Counted from the stretch's first letter, positions 40,866-50,368 are shown. The stretch is DNA of 64,000 nucleotides from Myxococcota bacterium (GCA_028277885.1 JANQFK010000060.1:1-64000), one strand, 5' to 3'. Made by a program: numbers and translations. Notes: generated from the letters alone by a model not told the origin.

Positions 40866-41513
40866 TCAGTAGCTCCGGCTGGGGAAGAAGTCGCCGCGAC
40901 CCTCGGGCGTCAGGTCGAAGAAGCTCCAGACCGGCGAGAGCAGGTCCATCATGCGGCCGCCGTCGGGACCGAAGGCGCACACCGAGTAGAAGTGCCGCAG
41001 CCCCCCGGCCCCGCGCTCGAAGACCGACACCCCGGGCAGCTGCCCGCCGTCGTCGTTCTCGAAGCCGAGGTCGCGCTTGAGCGCGGTGTCCCCGGCCCCG
41101 ACGATCCGCAGGCGGTCCCAGCCGCGCTCCCGGGCCCAGGCGTCGAAGCGCTCGACGTCGCCGGCCACCAGCACGGCGAAGTTGACGCGCTGGGAGAGAT
41201 GCTCGACGGCGCCCGCATAGCCGTCCGCCCACATCGTGCACATGGGGCACGGGTCGGCCTGGGCCTTGCCGAACATGAAGTGCATGAGCACCAGGGGCTT
41301 GTGGGGATCCGCGAAGAGCTCCGAGAGCTTCACCGGCGCCACGCGCCCCTCGCGGAGCTCCTCGAACACGAGGTCCTCCACCGCGGTGTCCCGGGGCAAC
41401 GCACGGCGCAGCTCGGCGACGCGCTCGCGCTGGTCGCGCAGCGCCACCTCGGCCTCGTGGAGCGCCTTGCGGGCGGCGCGGTACTCGCTCGATGCGGTGG
41501 GATGGTCGGTCAC
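40866..41513 (-). CDS. DUF899 thioredoxin-like protein
   Basis: 215 residues from a GTG with GGAGGAA 5 nt upstream. The DUF899 signature is clear: LHEAEVALRDQRERVAELRRALP near the N-terminus, LSELFADPHKPLVLMHFMFG, then DPCPMCTMWADGYAG with a CxxC pair, and late VSVFERGAGGLRHFYS and DLLSPVWSFFDLTPEG. The family has a thioredoxin-like fold and unknown chemistry. It overlaps the upstream SRPBCC gene by 4 nt. Confidence 0.85.
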   Translation of the reverse strand: MTDHPTASSEYRAARKALHEAEVALRDQRERVAELRRALPRDTAVEDLVFEELREGRVAPVKLSELFADPHKPLVLMHFMFGKAQADPCPMCTMWADGYAGAVEHLSQRVNFAVLVAGDVERFDAWARERGWDRLRIVGAGDTALKRDLGFENDDGGQLPGVSVFERGAGGLRHFYSVCAFGPDGGRMMDLLSPVWSFFDLTPEGRGDFFPSRSY

Positions 41514-41962
41514 GGCGATTCCTCCGGTCGGGTGGCGAGGCTCCCGAGGAGCCCGTCCAGGATGCGCGCCCAGCCGCCGGCGTGGCCCGCGTAGGCGTCG
41601 CTCTCGGGCAGCTCGTCGTGGACGAGGACGAGCCGCGTCTCCTCCGTCCCGGCGGGCTCGAAGGAGACCGAGAGCCGCGTGCGCTGCTCGCCCGGCGGCA
41701 TCCAGTCCGAGATCCACAGGAAGACGAGGCGGCGGTCGGGCTCGATCTCGAGGATCTCGCCGTGCTGCCGGTAGTCGCGCTCGCCGTGCATCACGATCTC
41801 GAAGCGGCCGCCGACGCGGAAGTCGAGGCTCACCGAGGCGCGTCCCATGCCCTCGGCGGGTCGCATCCACTCGGCGAGGCTCCCGGCGTCACACCAGTGG
41901 CGGAACACCTCCGCGGGCGGGGCGGGCAGCACGCGCTCGAGAACCAGGGGCGGCCGTGCCAT
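41510..41962 (-). CDS. SRPBCC / AHSA1-like protein
   Basis: 150 residues. The pattern ERVLPAPPAEVFRHWCDAGSLAEWMRP, DFRVGGRFEIVMHGERDYRQHGEI and TRLVLVHDELP is that of AHSA1-type START-like proteins, which are very often encoded next to an ArsR regulator. It follows the ArsR gene with a TGATG junction and precedes DUF899 with a 4-nt overlap, so the genes are translationally coupled. Confidence 0.85.
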   Translation of the reverse strand: MARPPLVLERVLPAPPAEVFRHWCDAGSLAEWMRPAEGMGRASVSLDFRVGGRFEIVMHGERDYRQHGEILEIEPDRRLVFLWISDWMPPGEQRTRLSVSFEPAGTEETRLVLVHDELPESDAYAGHAGGWARILDGLLGSLATRPEESP

Positions 41963-42348
41963 CAGCGACGCCTCCGGCGGGGGCGGCGTGGCTCGCGGCG
42001 CTTCTCGCGACGCAGCAGGGCGTCGAGGGCGTCGAGCCGCGGCTCCCAGAAGTCGCGGTAGCCGAGCGTCCAGGCCGCGGCCTCGCGCAGCGGCGCGGCC
42101 TCGAGGGAGAGCCGGTGCTCGCGACCGTGGACCTCGCGCCGCACCAGCCCGGCGCGCTCGAGCACCCGCACGTGCTTCGATACGGCGGCGAAGCTCATCG
42201 GGAAGGGATCGGCGAGCGCGCTCACGGTCGCGGCGCCGTCGCGCAGGCGCCCGAGGATCCGCCGCCGCGTCGGGTCCGCGAGGGCGGCGAACACGGGGCC
42301 CAGCCGGTCGTCGGCCGGCTCCTCGCGGGCGGGGGATCGTTCAACCAC
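41962..42348 (-). CDS. ArsR family winged-helix regulator
   Basis: 128 residues from the GTG at 42348 (VVERSPAREE). The winged helix is visible: VFAALADPTRRRILGRLRDG, SALADPFPMSFAAVSKHVRVLERAGLV and RREVHGREHRLSL. No ArsR metal-binding cysteines are present, as usual for the subgroup paired with SRPBCC proteins. The dyad at 42339-42358 overlaps the start codon and is probably its own operator. Heads a four-gene operon ending at 40052. Confidence 0.88.
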   Translation of the reverse strand: MVERSPAREEPADDRLGPVFAALADPTRRRILGRLRDGAATVSALADPFPMSFAAVSKHVRVLERAGLVRREVHGREHRLSLEAAPLREAAAWTLGYRDFWEPRLDALDALLRREKRREPRRPRRRRR

Positions 42349-42358
42349 CCGGTTTAAC
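42339..42358. promoter_or_regulatory. ArsR-type operator overlapping the start codon
   Basis: GTTCAACCACCCGGTTTAAC is an imperfect palindrome (TTCAACC-N4-GGTTTAA) of the kind commonly found at ArsR-SRPBCC operons, where the palindrome includes the first codons of the regulator. Autorepression is inferred. Confidence 0.55.
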
Positions 42359-42410
42359 GTACGCCGGGCCCGGGAGCCCCGCAACCCGGCTGCGGGGCGG
42401 CTCGGACGCG

Positions 42411-42655
42411 TTGCATTCGCCGGACGATCCGGTCTCGGGCGTCTCCGGGATCGACACCGCCGTGGGCGCCCTCGAGCCCAAGGCCGACATGCTGGAGGGC
42501 AAGGACGACGCCATCGAGATGAAGCTCGACGGCCTCGGGGTGGACGCCCTCGAGGTGAAGGCGGCCGACCTGGGGACCGCGGTGGCGGACGTGAAGGCCG
42601 AGTTGGTCGAGCCCGGAGGAGATGGGCCGAAACCGGCACATCGCGATTCTCCATT
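42411..42655 (+). pseudogene. Small coiled-coil ORF upstream of amtB, probably frameshifted
   Basis: From a TTG at 42411 the frame encodes a heptad-like acidic/Leu-rich segment (GALEPKADMLEGKDDAIEMK, LDGLGVDALEVKAADLGTAV). In this frame there is no stop before the amtB gene, but the neighbouring frame gives MGRNRHIAILH followed by TGA at about 42653. That looks like the natural C-terminus displaced by one base near 42620. It may be a decayed small coiled-coil gene or a chance frame. It occupies most of the 370-bp gap before amtB. Confidence 0.35.
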
Positions 42656-42715
42656 GAGGTGGGGGGCGCGGCGCGTACCCTGTGCCGCTTCCACACCACC
42701 CGGAGGAGCATCGCG

Positions 42716-43987
<1,272 letters not shown>

Positions 43988-44000
43988 GAGGCTACGGCGT

Positions 44001-44090
44001 CTAGCGCGTCGTCCCGCCCTTGGCGTGGCAGGCGGAGCGCTTCATGAAGGTGACGCCGCCGCCGACCTCGCAGGCCGGTGGTGTCCTACC
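44001..44090 (-). pseudogene. Truncated 3' end of a Cys-containing protein gene
   Basis: A minus-strand frame ending at TAG (44001-44003) reads CEVGGGVTFMKRSACHAKGGTTR, which looks like a genuine protein C-terminus. Upstream in the same frame the sequence turns into low-quality Arg/Pro-rich translation after about 25 codons, suggesting that the gene was cut where the low-GC island begins. The short length makes this uncertain. Confidence 0.3.
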
Positions 44091-44148
44091 CCGCGGGTAT
44101 AGCGCCTCCACCTCTGCCTGGTGACGTGCCCAGGTGAGCAGAGTGCAG

Positions 44149-44253
44149 ATGGAAGCATGCTCGAGGTGCGGGGGAATCTTCCCGCTGGATCAACTGATAG
44201 AGGTGAAAGACGGTCGGTGGCTCTGCAACGGGTGCTGGGAGAAGGAGGACTAA
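44149..44253 (+). CDS. 34-residue zinc-ribbon miniprotein
   Basis: ATG at 44149 to TAA at 44251-44253. The product has ACSRCGG near the start and WLCNGCWEK near the end, two CxxC pairs 19 residues apart, i.e. a complete minimal zinc ribbon with a strand-rich middle (LDQLIEVKDGR). No family name can be given. Base composition is lower in GC than the flanks. It may be a stand-alone regulator or a remnant of a larger protein. Confidence 0.5.
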   Translation: MEACSRCGGIFPLDQLIEVKDGRWLCNGCWEKED

Positions 44254-44336
44254 CCGACGCCCAGGCACGGGGACCCGGTCCCTGGCCCCATGCCAGGGCA
44301 CGATCCCAACGAATCGTAGTCAGGTTTCGCTCTCAC

Positions 44337-44578
44337 TCACGATCGCTGCCCTGACGGCCGCCCCGCCCCATCCACCGGCACCTCGTGGAGCCCCGCCGCC
44401 TCCTCCCGGTCCACCTCCCAGGCGTAGCACCTGGGGGCCATGGGATGGCCCTCCAGGTCGATACGAGAACCTCGCCCTCCCAGACCTTGTCGCCCTGCAA
44501 GGTCTCGACGACGCGCTCGCGGCCGACGAGCGGCCTGAGGGGCAGCCACTTCCGCGCGGAGGTGCGTCCGTGAGCCAA
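44337..44578 (-). pseudogene. Frameshifted conserved hypothetical gene
   Basis: The first part reads RTSARKWLPLRPLVGRERVV, then ETLQGDKVWEGEVLV in one frame. The continuation, DLEGHPMAPRCYAWEVDREE, is in the next frame and ends at 44337. At the junction near 44460 the DNA reads GTATCGAC where GTA-TtC-GAC (V-F-D) would restore a single frame, so a one-base deletion has broken the gene. The intact protein would be a short (about 80-residue) conserved protein of unknown function. The true start is unclear; a TTG at 44578 is only the first possible one. Confidence 0.6.
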
Positions 44579-44806
44579 TCGCTTCGAACAGCGGCACGAT
44601 CAAGGGCCGCTCGTCGCGTCCTAGGACTTCATCCGGGAGCATCCCGTTGGTCCCCCGGACGGCAGCTATCGACCCGACGTGGAAGCCGGCTCCTGAGGCG
44701 CCCGTGCGCCACAGAAGCCGGCTTCGAGGTGCAGCGTTTCTCGATTCATCTGGAGGACGCTAGGCCTTTCGGAAGAACCTGACTTCACCTGAATGGCAAC
44801 CGCGAG

Positions 44807-45429
44807 TCAATCAGATCCCGCATGGTCGCGCTTCTGGACGTCGATCAACACAAACCCTTGCCGCGCGAGCTCGTCGACTAGACCTTCGATCTCCTGAGTC
44901 GTGACGTGAAGGGTGACGATCGCTGTCTCTGCTGGCCTGACGTACTGCGAAAGCCCGATCAGCGTGTAGCCTGCCTCTGCGCAAATCCCCGCGGCATCGA
45001 GAGGCTCTCCGTCCCCGGCTGGTTCCGGACGCTGGAGAGTGATCCGGGTTCCGGTCACCTGGCATGCGATGCGCGCGAATGCGCCGAATATGTCGGAGTC
45101 CGTGATGACTCCGACGAGTTGCCCGCCATCCAGGACCGGAAGCCCTCCGAAGTTCCCTCGAGCATCTGGATCGCAACGTCCTCGAGGTGCGTCCTTGGGC
45201 TCACCGAGACGACCCGTCGCGCCATGCATTCACCGACCCTACTGTCAGAGAACTCGCTGCAGCCCGCTCGCAACAGATCTCGCTGCGACACAATGCCTAC
45301 CATCTAGTCCCCACGAAGCACCGGCGCCCGCCGAAGCTTCTTCGATAGGAACAACTCGTGCGTATCCGAACAGAGGTCCGAGTCCTTGACCGTAACCGGG
45401 TTGCGGGACATGAAGTGCCTGACGATCAT
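44807..45429 (-). pseudogene. Degraded tandem-CBS domain protein gene
   Basis: From the ATG at 45429 the frame gives MIVRHFMSRNPVTVKDSD and KKLRRAPVLRGD, then an in-frame TAG (45305-45303). It continues MVGIVSQRDLLRAG, the classic end of a first CBS motif. The second CBS begins VGECMARRVVSVSPRTHLED, and about 45161 a shift of one base moves the rest (NFGGLPVLDGGQLVGVITDSD) into the next frame. A C-terminal ACT/NIL-like segment follows (ETAIVTLHVTTQEIEGLVDE). One nonsense and one frameshift mutation together make this a pseudogene. CBS pairs normally bind adenine nucleotides. Confidence 0.75.
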
Positions 45430-45618
45430 TGGCGATAGCCCTCCCGTCTGCGGGGGCTCTTGGAGTGCCACGGTATCGGCCAGCCGCGCAACGGGCCTGA
45501 AGGACTGCTTGACCGGTCTGGAGGGTCCCGGGGGCGAGAGGGTCGTTGACCGGTGCCTGGATCCCCGTTTCCACCTTCAGGCGTTGCCAGTACCGCACGC
45601 TGCTTGCTTCAAGGAGGG

Positions 45619-47784
45619 CTAACCCCCGAAAGGCTCGATCTGCTCGCCAAGCAGCTCGTTGATCTTGCGCTCCAGGGCTCCTCCCGAGAAGGGCTTTGAG
45701 ACAAACGAAACACAATCTCGGCGCAGGTCCAGGAGACTGAGGTCGCCTTCCGTGTATCCCGATACGAACAGGATCTTGAGCTCGGGTCGCTCCTGTGCGA
45801 GCTCCGCGGCGAGTTGCGGGCCTGTCATGCCCGGCATCACCACGTCCATGATCAGCAGATCGATCCGTCCAGGCTCGTTGCGACTCACCGATAGCGCCAG
45901 GTCGGGAGATGCCGCCGTGAGTACCCGAAGCCCCTGGCGCTCGAGCTGTCGGCTCACGGAGCTCAGCACAGAAGGCTCGTGGTCAACGAGGAGCACGACG
46001 GCTCCTCGCCGCGCCTTGGAGATCGGCAGCGGTTCGCGCCCCTTCTTCGCGTCCGCAGGCGCTGCTAGCCCGAGGAAGACTTCGAAGCACGATCCCTCTC
46101 CCAACTGGCTCGTGACCCGAATGTGGCCGGCCCACCGGCCGACGATGCCGTACACGGTCGCGAGCCCGAGCCCGGTCCCACCCGCCCGTCGCGTAAAGAA
46201 GGGCTCGAAGATGTGGCGAATCGTCTCGTCGTCCATCCCTCGACCGTCATCGGCGATCTCCAGGCGGATATGGGGCCCGGGCGAGGCACCCGGGTGTCGC
46301 AGACAGTCCTCCTCGGACACGTCTACCGTAGACACGGCAGCCGTGATCGTGCCTCCCTCCGGCATCGCCTGCTGCGCGTTCATCACGAGATTCACGAGGA
46401 CCTGCTCGAGCTGCGACTCATCGCCTCGTGCGGGCGGCAGCGGCTCCTCACCCGGCTCGACTTGCAGCTTGACGTTCGCCCGCAGCAGGCGACGCAGCAG
46501 CCCTTCGATCTTCTTCAGCGTCGCCACGACGTCGACACTCTCGGTTTGCGGCACCTCGCGACCAGAGAAGGTGAGCAGCTGTGCCGTAAGGCTCGCCGCC
46601 GCCTCGCCCGCCGCCCCGATCTCCTCGACCAATTCCTCCACCGGAGCGTCTGCGTCGGCGCTGAGAAGCTCGCAGTTCGCGAGGATGACAACCAGGAGGT
46701 TGTTGAAGTCGTGCGCCACACCGCCCGCCAGCCTACCCAGCGCCTCCAAGCGCCGCGCCTCAGCGAGTTGGCGCTCGAGGGATGCACGTTGCGCCTCGGC
46801 TTCGTGTCGCGCCGTGGTGTCGCGAAGCACCAAGTACACCCGCCGAGAGCCGTCCTCCATCCGCACGAGCCGGGGGTTGTATTCTATCCAGCGGCTGTTG
46901 CCATCGCGGTGTCGAATGCGTCTCTCTATCGGTCCCTCGGCCTCGCCCGAGCGGATTGCATCGAAGTGGACTGGTGGACGGTCGTCGCTAGGAGGCATGA
47001 GATCCGCAAGATGGCTCCCAAGGACTTCATTGGTGGCCTGGCCCAACACGGACTCGGCGGCCGGGCTACACTCGACCACGACGCCGGAGCTGTCGAGCGC
47101 AAGGATGACGTTGGGGGACTGCTCCACGAGCCGGGCATAGCGCTCCTTGCTCTCTGCCAGCTCCTCGTCGCGCTGTTCCAGGATCCCGAACGTGGCTCCA
47201 GAGGCGCGCGCGGCGACGCTAATGAGCGCACCCGCCGCAAGAATCTGGACCGCATGGACGAAGTATAGATCGGAGAGGGCACGCCTCGGCCCCGCCTCAG
47301 GCAGCACCCCCTGCCATTCTCCCACCGCAAAGAATGAGAGCGCCAGGAGGCACAGCGTCGTCCACGCTGCCGTCTGGCCCGCTGGAAGGGTGATCCCAGC
47401 GGCGACGAGGACGAGAAGATAGATAGAGGCGCCAGGGGTATCGATGCGCCCTGCCATGTAGATCGAGAGGCTGGCCGCGGCGAAGACGAGTGCGGCCGCG
47501 ATGTGAGCAGCAAGAACGAGGTGGCGACGTCGCAACGCGACGTGGCCCGTGATCGCGAGCAGCGTGACGAACCCGACCGCCAGGATCCGCCCGCGACCTG
47601 CTCCAATCGCGATCTGGAAGACCTCCGAAGCTCCTGCAGCCAGTACCGCGATCCACAGGAGTGCGTTCAATAGATGGGATGCGACATTGTCTCGCTGGCT
47701 GCGAAACCGAGGAGGCCTGAAGAATCGAAGCCACTCCGTCGACGTCGGGGGCTCCGCAGACGCCTGATGTCGTGTTGACCGCAT
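45619..47784 (-). CDS. Membrane PAS hybrid sensor histidine kinase with receiver domain
   Basis: 721 residues. About six membrane helices occupy residues 35-195, followed by a short coil, one PAS domain (about 215-335, LVEQSPNVILALDSSGVVVE), a dimerisation domain with GRLAGGVAHDFNNLL (His about 358), HATPase motifs (NLVMNAQQAMPEGG, DDGRGMDDETIRHIFEPFF, GTGLGLATVYGIV) and a receiver domain (VLLVDHEPSV, acceptor Asp in IMDVVMPGMTG near 644, SKPF). VDHEP in place of VDDE keeps only one of the acidic pair. It is intact although it lies beside two pseudogenes in the low-GC island. Confidence 0.88.
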   Translation of the reverse strand: MRSTRHQASAEPPTSTEWLRFFRPPRFRSQRDNVASHLLNALLWIAVLAAGASEVFQIAIGAGRGRILAVGFVTLLAITGHVALRRRHLVLAAHIAAALVFAAASLSIYMAGRIDTPGASIYLLVLVAAGITLPAGQTAAWTTLCLLALSFFAVGEWQGVLPEAGPRRALSDLYFVHAVQILAAGALISVAARASGATFGILEQRDEELAESKERYARLVEQSPNVILALDSSGVVVECSPAAESVLGQATNEVLGSHLADLMPPSDDRPPVHFDAIRSGEAEGPIERRIRHRDGNSRWIEYNPRLVRMEDGSRRVYLVLRDTTARHEAEAQRASLERQLAEARRLEALGRLAGGVAHDFNNLLVVILANCELLSADADAPVEELVEEIGAAGEAAASLTAQLLTFSGREVPQTESVDVVATLKKIEGLLRRLLRANVKLQVEPGEEPLPPARGDESQLEQVLVNLVMNAQQAMPEGGTITAAVSTVDVSEEDCLRHPGASPGPHIRLEIADDGRGMDDETIRHIFEPFFTRRAGGTGLGLATVYGIVGRWAGHIRVTSQLGEGSCFEVFLGLAAPADAKKGREPLPISKARRGAVVLLVDHEPSVLSSVSRQLERQGLRVLTAASPDLALSVSRNEPGRIDLLIMDVVMPGMTGPQLAAELAQERPELKILFVSGYTEGDLSLLDLRRDCVSFVSKPFSGGALERKINELLGEQIEPFGG

Positions 47785-48374
47785 CGCCTAGGAGCCGACT
47801 GCTCCTTGTTGTCTGCCTCCAGAAAGACCACTGGACGAACGTCCAACGAGGGTTCTGAGCTAAGCCACCCGCTCCCAAGGAGCTCGCCGGTTGGCAGGTC
47901 TCCCGGCGAGCTACACCAAGGCTGACGTAGTTTCCGAGGAGGGGCAACCAAGCGTTGCACACGAAGCGGGCGGAAGTTCTGGAGGGGATCCAGGGAGGGG
48001 TCGCCCCAGAGCGGGAAGCGCGAGGAGATGCCGCCGAGACGGTCCGGACCGCTTCATGTGCACACTGGGCAGGAAACCTGACGCACCCGTTCGAGGGAGC
48101 GACGTGCGAACTGACGCAGCTGAACGGCGTTCGCGAGCAGACCCGGGCGAGTTGCTAAGCCGTGGCGACCGCGACGGGCTCCTCTGGGCGCTCCGGGTCG
48201 CGGGCATCGTCGCCTTCACGGTGGCGGCAGCGAACGGGTGGCGGCCCTAGACGCGGCGCCAGCTTGGCCCCTCCACAGACTTGCGGCGGACAGTCAGGAG
48301 TGGCTCGAACTCGCTCAGGGCCCCTAAGGATACGACTTGCGTCCAAGAGCCTGGATACGCCAGAATTCCTCGGC
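47785..48374. other. 590-bp gap with no convincing gene
   Basis: Between the divergent starts of the hybrid kinase and the membrane sensor. One plus-strand frame ends at 48250 with a membrane-like segment (WALRVAGIVAFTVAAANGWRP), but the sequence before it is Arg/Ser-rich and lacks a plausible start, so this is at most a remnant. Promoters for both flanking genes should lie here. Confidence 0.4.
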
Positions 48375-49142
48375 ATGAAGTCGGACGTCGCCTATGACCG
48401 ACTGCCGGGCTTCCATGTCGCTTCCCCGAGCGCCCTGCAAAGGACGAGCGAGGAAACAGACACGGCGAATCTCATGCTCGCCACGGCGTGGATCATCGCG
48501 GGTACACACTTCGGAACCTGTGGGCTTGCCATCTACCTCGGTCAGTACGCCACCGTCGCTCTACACGGCTCGGCGGGCCTCGGGGCCTGCGCCTTTGGTT
48601 TGGCGATCACGAGCGGCGTTTCGCTCGGGAAGATCAAGGTCGCCGGGGTGGTCACGATTCTTGCCGGGATGTGCGCGTTTCTCTTCGTCTATCCAGGGCC
48701 GGGTGCGGTCTTCGTCTACACGCTGGCGCCAATTCCGGTGCTTCGGATCCTGGGGTTACGCGGTGGCGCCTGGGCTACTGCCGGATTCGTCGGGATCGCT
48801 GTCGTGTGCCTAGGCTTCTTCCCACCAGCCAAGGCCCTACCCCTTGCGGTTCGAGTGAACACCCTGATCACCTTCTTCATGGCGGCAGCCTTCGGCTACT
48901 GGTTCGAACGATCACGGGCGCGAACGAGCAGAGAACTCACCAACGCTCTCGAGCAGAGCCGCGTCTTGCGGGGCCTCGTCTCGATCTGCGCGGTCTGCAA
49001 GAAGGTCCGTGAGGGCGGGCAGTGGCGCCCCGTAGAGGTGGTGCTGCGTACCAAAGGTCAGCTGGACTTCAGCCACTCCTACTGCGATGAGTGCGCGGAC
49101 GCCATCCTTGCTCGCGAGAACCTTGGGGACTCAAGCGGCTAG
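48375..49142 (+). CDS. Multi-helix membrane protein with C-terminal zinc-like Cys motif, sensor without output domain
   Basis: 255 residues from the ATG at 48375; the frame is open further upstream but that part is low-complexity. Five to six membrane helices (about 35-190) resemble MASE-type sensor regions. A short coil is followed by ICAVCKKVREGGQWRPVEVV, FSHSYCDECAD, the CxxCK...CxxC motif often seen at the end of sensor domains in bacterial kinases and cyclases (usually IC..CKkIRd.dG.W..fSHgiCpeC). Here no kinase or cyclase follows. Its last 12 nt overlap the convergent lipoprotein gene. Hand counts give about 60% GC. Confidence 0.65.
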   Translation: MKSDVAYDRLPGFHVASPSALQRTSEETDTANLMLATAWIIAGTHFGTCGLAIYLGQYATVALHGSAGLGACAFGLAITSGVSLGKIKVAGVVTILAGMCAFLFVYPGPGAVFVYTLAPIPVLRILGLRGGAWATAGFVGIAVVCLGFFPPAKALPLAVRVNTLITFFMAAAFGYWFERSRARTSRELTNALEQSRVLRGLVSICAVCKKVREGGQWRPVEVVLRTKGQLDFSHSYCDECADAILARENLGDSSG

Positions 49143-49535
49143 GTATAGGCCTCGGAAGGGAGCGCGGGGTGGCCACCGACCCGGGCCCGGGCGGCGGCCG
49201 CGGGAGGCGGCGAGCCCGAGCGTGAGGGCGCAGGGCCGGTTGGCGGGCCCGGTGGAGAGGAAGATCGTCTGGCACACCCCCGACCCCGACCGGATCAGCA
49301 GCTCCCACGTCGAGCGGTAGAACCTCGCCGCCAGGCTGGTCTGGTAGGCGTCGGTCTTCGGAGGGAGCGGGCAGGTCGCGGCCGGGACGCCGTTGACCTT
49401 CAGGACGGCGCCCTTCGGCTTCCCCGGCGCCGGGGCCGCCGCAGCGGGCTTGCCCTTCTTCGCCGGGGCCTTGCTCGCCGCTTCCTCGTCGCCGCCTCCG
49501 CAGGCGAGGCTGCCCGCGAGAACGATGCCCGCCAC
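49131..49535 (-). CDS. Lipoprotein with Lys/Ala/Pro-rich linker, unknown function
   Basis: 134 residues from a GTG at 49535, which starts a lipoprotein signal peptide (VAGIVLAGSLACGGG). A Lys/Ala/Pro linker (about 20-45) is followed by a small domain with PAATCPLPPKTDAYQTSLAA and CQTIFLS with three cysteines. The best Shine-Dalgarno sequence (AAGGAG near 49560) serves an ATG in another frame, so the true start is uncertain and a frameshift near the 5' end is possible. The final 30 residues are Arg/Gly/Pro-rich. It lies 77 nt after the START-domain gene. Confidence 0.45.
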   Translation of the reverse strand: MAGIVLAGSLACGGGDEEAASKAPAKKGKPAAAAPAPGKPKGAVLKVNGVPAATCPLPPKTDAYQTSLAARFYRSTWELLIRSGSGVCQTIFLSTGPANRPCALTLGLAASRGRRPGPGRWPPRAPFRGLYLAA

Positions 49536-49612
49536 GAAGGCGCGTATCCCGGCATGCCGTGTCTCCTTCCGATCTCCCGCGAACGCCCGGGAGCCGGGCG
49601 CAGGGAGGCGCG

Positions 49613-50305
49613 TCAGCGCGCCAGCGGAGGCGGAGCGGACGCTCCGGACGCGCCCTCGCGCAGGGACTGCGCCTGGGCTGCGTACTCGCTTCGCGTGCGC
49701 TCCACCTGGGCGCGCAGGCCGCGAACGGTCTCGAAGGGCATGTCCTCGCGAACGAAGCGCTGCACGAAGCCGGGCACCCGACCGCCGAGATCCACGGAGT
49801 TGCGGTAGTCGACGCGCACGCGACCGGGTGCCACCTCGCGGAGCCGGTAGGCGGCGCGCAGGTGGGGAAGCCGGACCACGCCCTCGACCTCCGGCGCCAG
49901 CGGCGACTCGACGGACTCGAGCTCCACCACCGCGGCGTCGCCCTCGGGCGCGATCCGGACCCGCGAGCGCACCACCGAGTCGCGATCGGCGACGGGCCAG
50001 ACGCCGCGGGTGCGCGTGTAGCTCAGCGCGACGCCCCCCTCGGGCTCGGTCAGGTTGCGGGACTCGACGCAGCGGCTCAGCCACTCGACCCGACGCGGGG
50101 CATCGCGCAGCACCGCGAGCACCTCGAAGAGACCGGCCTCGATCTCCGTCTCGGCCCGGGAGACGGGAGGGCCGGCCGGGTCGACGAGCCGGCTCACGCG
50201 GATGCCGTCCTTCTGGCGGAACGGCTCCCAGCGCTCCTCGGGCTCCGCGACCGAGGGCGCTGCCACGAAGAGGGCGAGGAGGACGGGACCGAGGAGCCGG
50301 GGCAT
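49613..50305 (-). CDS. Secreted START-domain (lipid-binding) protein
   Basis: 230 residues. A signal peptide (about 1-20, LLGPVLLALFVAAPSVA) precedes a StAR-related START-like domain: WEPFRQKDGIRVSRLVDP, LFEVLAVLRDAPRRVEWLSRC, YTRTRGVWPVADRDSVVRSR and RVRVDYRNSVDLGGRVPGFVQRF. Such bacterial proteins probably carry lipids or other hydrophobic ligands in the periplasm. TATGCT lies 6 nt upstream of the ATG with no Shine-Dalgarno sequence, and the divergent dehydrogenase gene has TATCCT 38 bp away, so the two promoters are closely divergent. Confidence 0.8.
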   Translation of the reverse strand: MPRLLGPVLLALFVAAPSVAEPEERWEPFRQKDGIRVSRLVDPAGPPVSRAETEIEAGLFEVLAVLRDAPRRVEWLSRCVESRNLTEPEGGVALSYTRTRGVWPVADRDSVVRSRVRIAPEGDAAVVELESVESPLAPEVEGVVRLPHLRAAYRLREVAPGRVRVDYRNSVDLGGRVPGFVQRFVREDMPFETVRGLRAQVERTRSEYAAQAQSLREGASGASAPPPLAR

Positions 50306-50368
50306 GGCACCAGCATAGACGAGAAGCCAGGCCTGGCGGGAACCCGGGTGGGTGTATCCTGCGCGGCC

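Noticed and set aside
44681-44725. Two copies of GAAGCCGGCT, considered as an insertion-target duplication
   Set aside because: The repeat is short, largely self-palindromic and GC-rich, with no mobile gene between the copies.
44001-49142. Prophage or transposon explanation for the low-GC island
   Set aside because: No integrase, transposase, phage structural gene, terminal inverted repeat or convincing direct repeat was seen at either edge.
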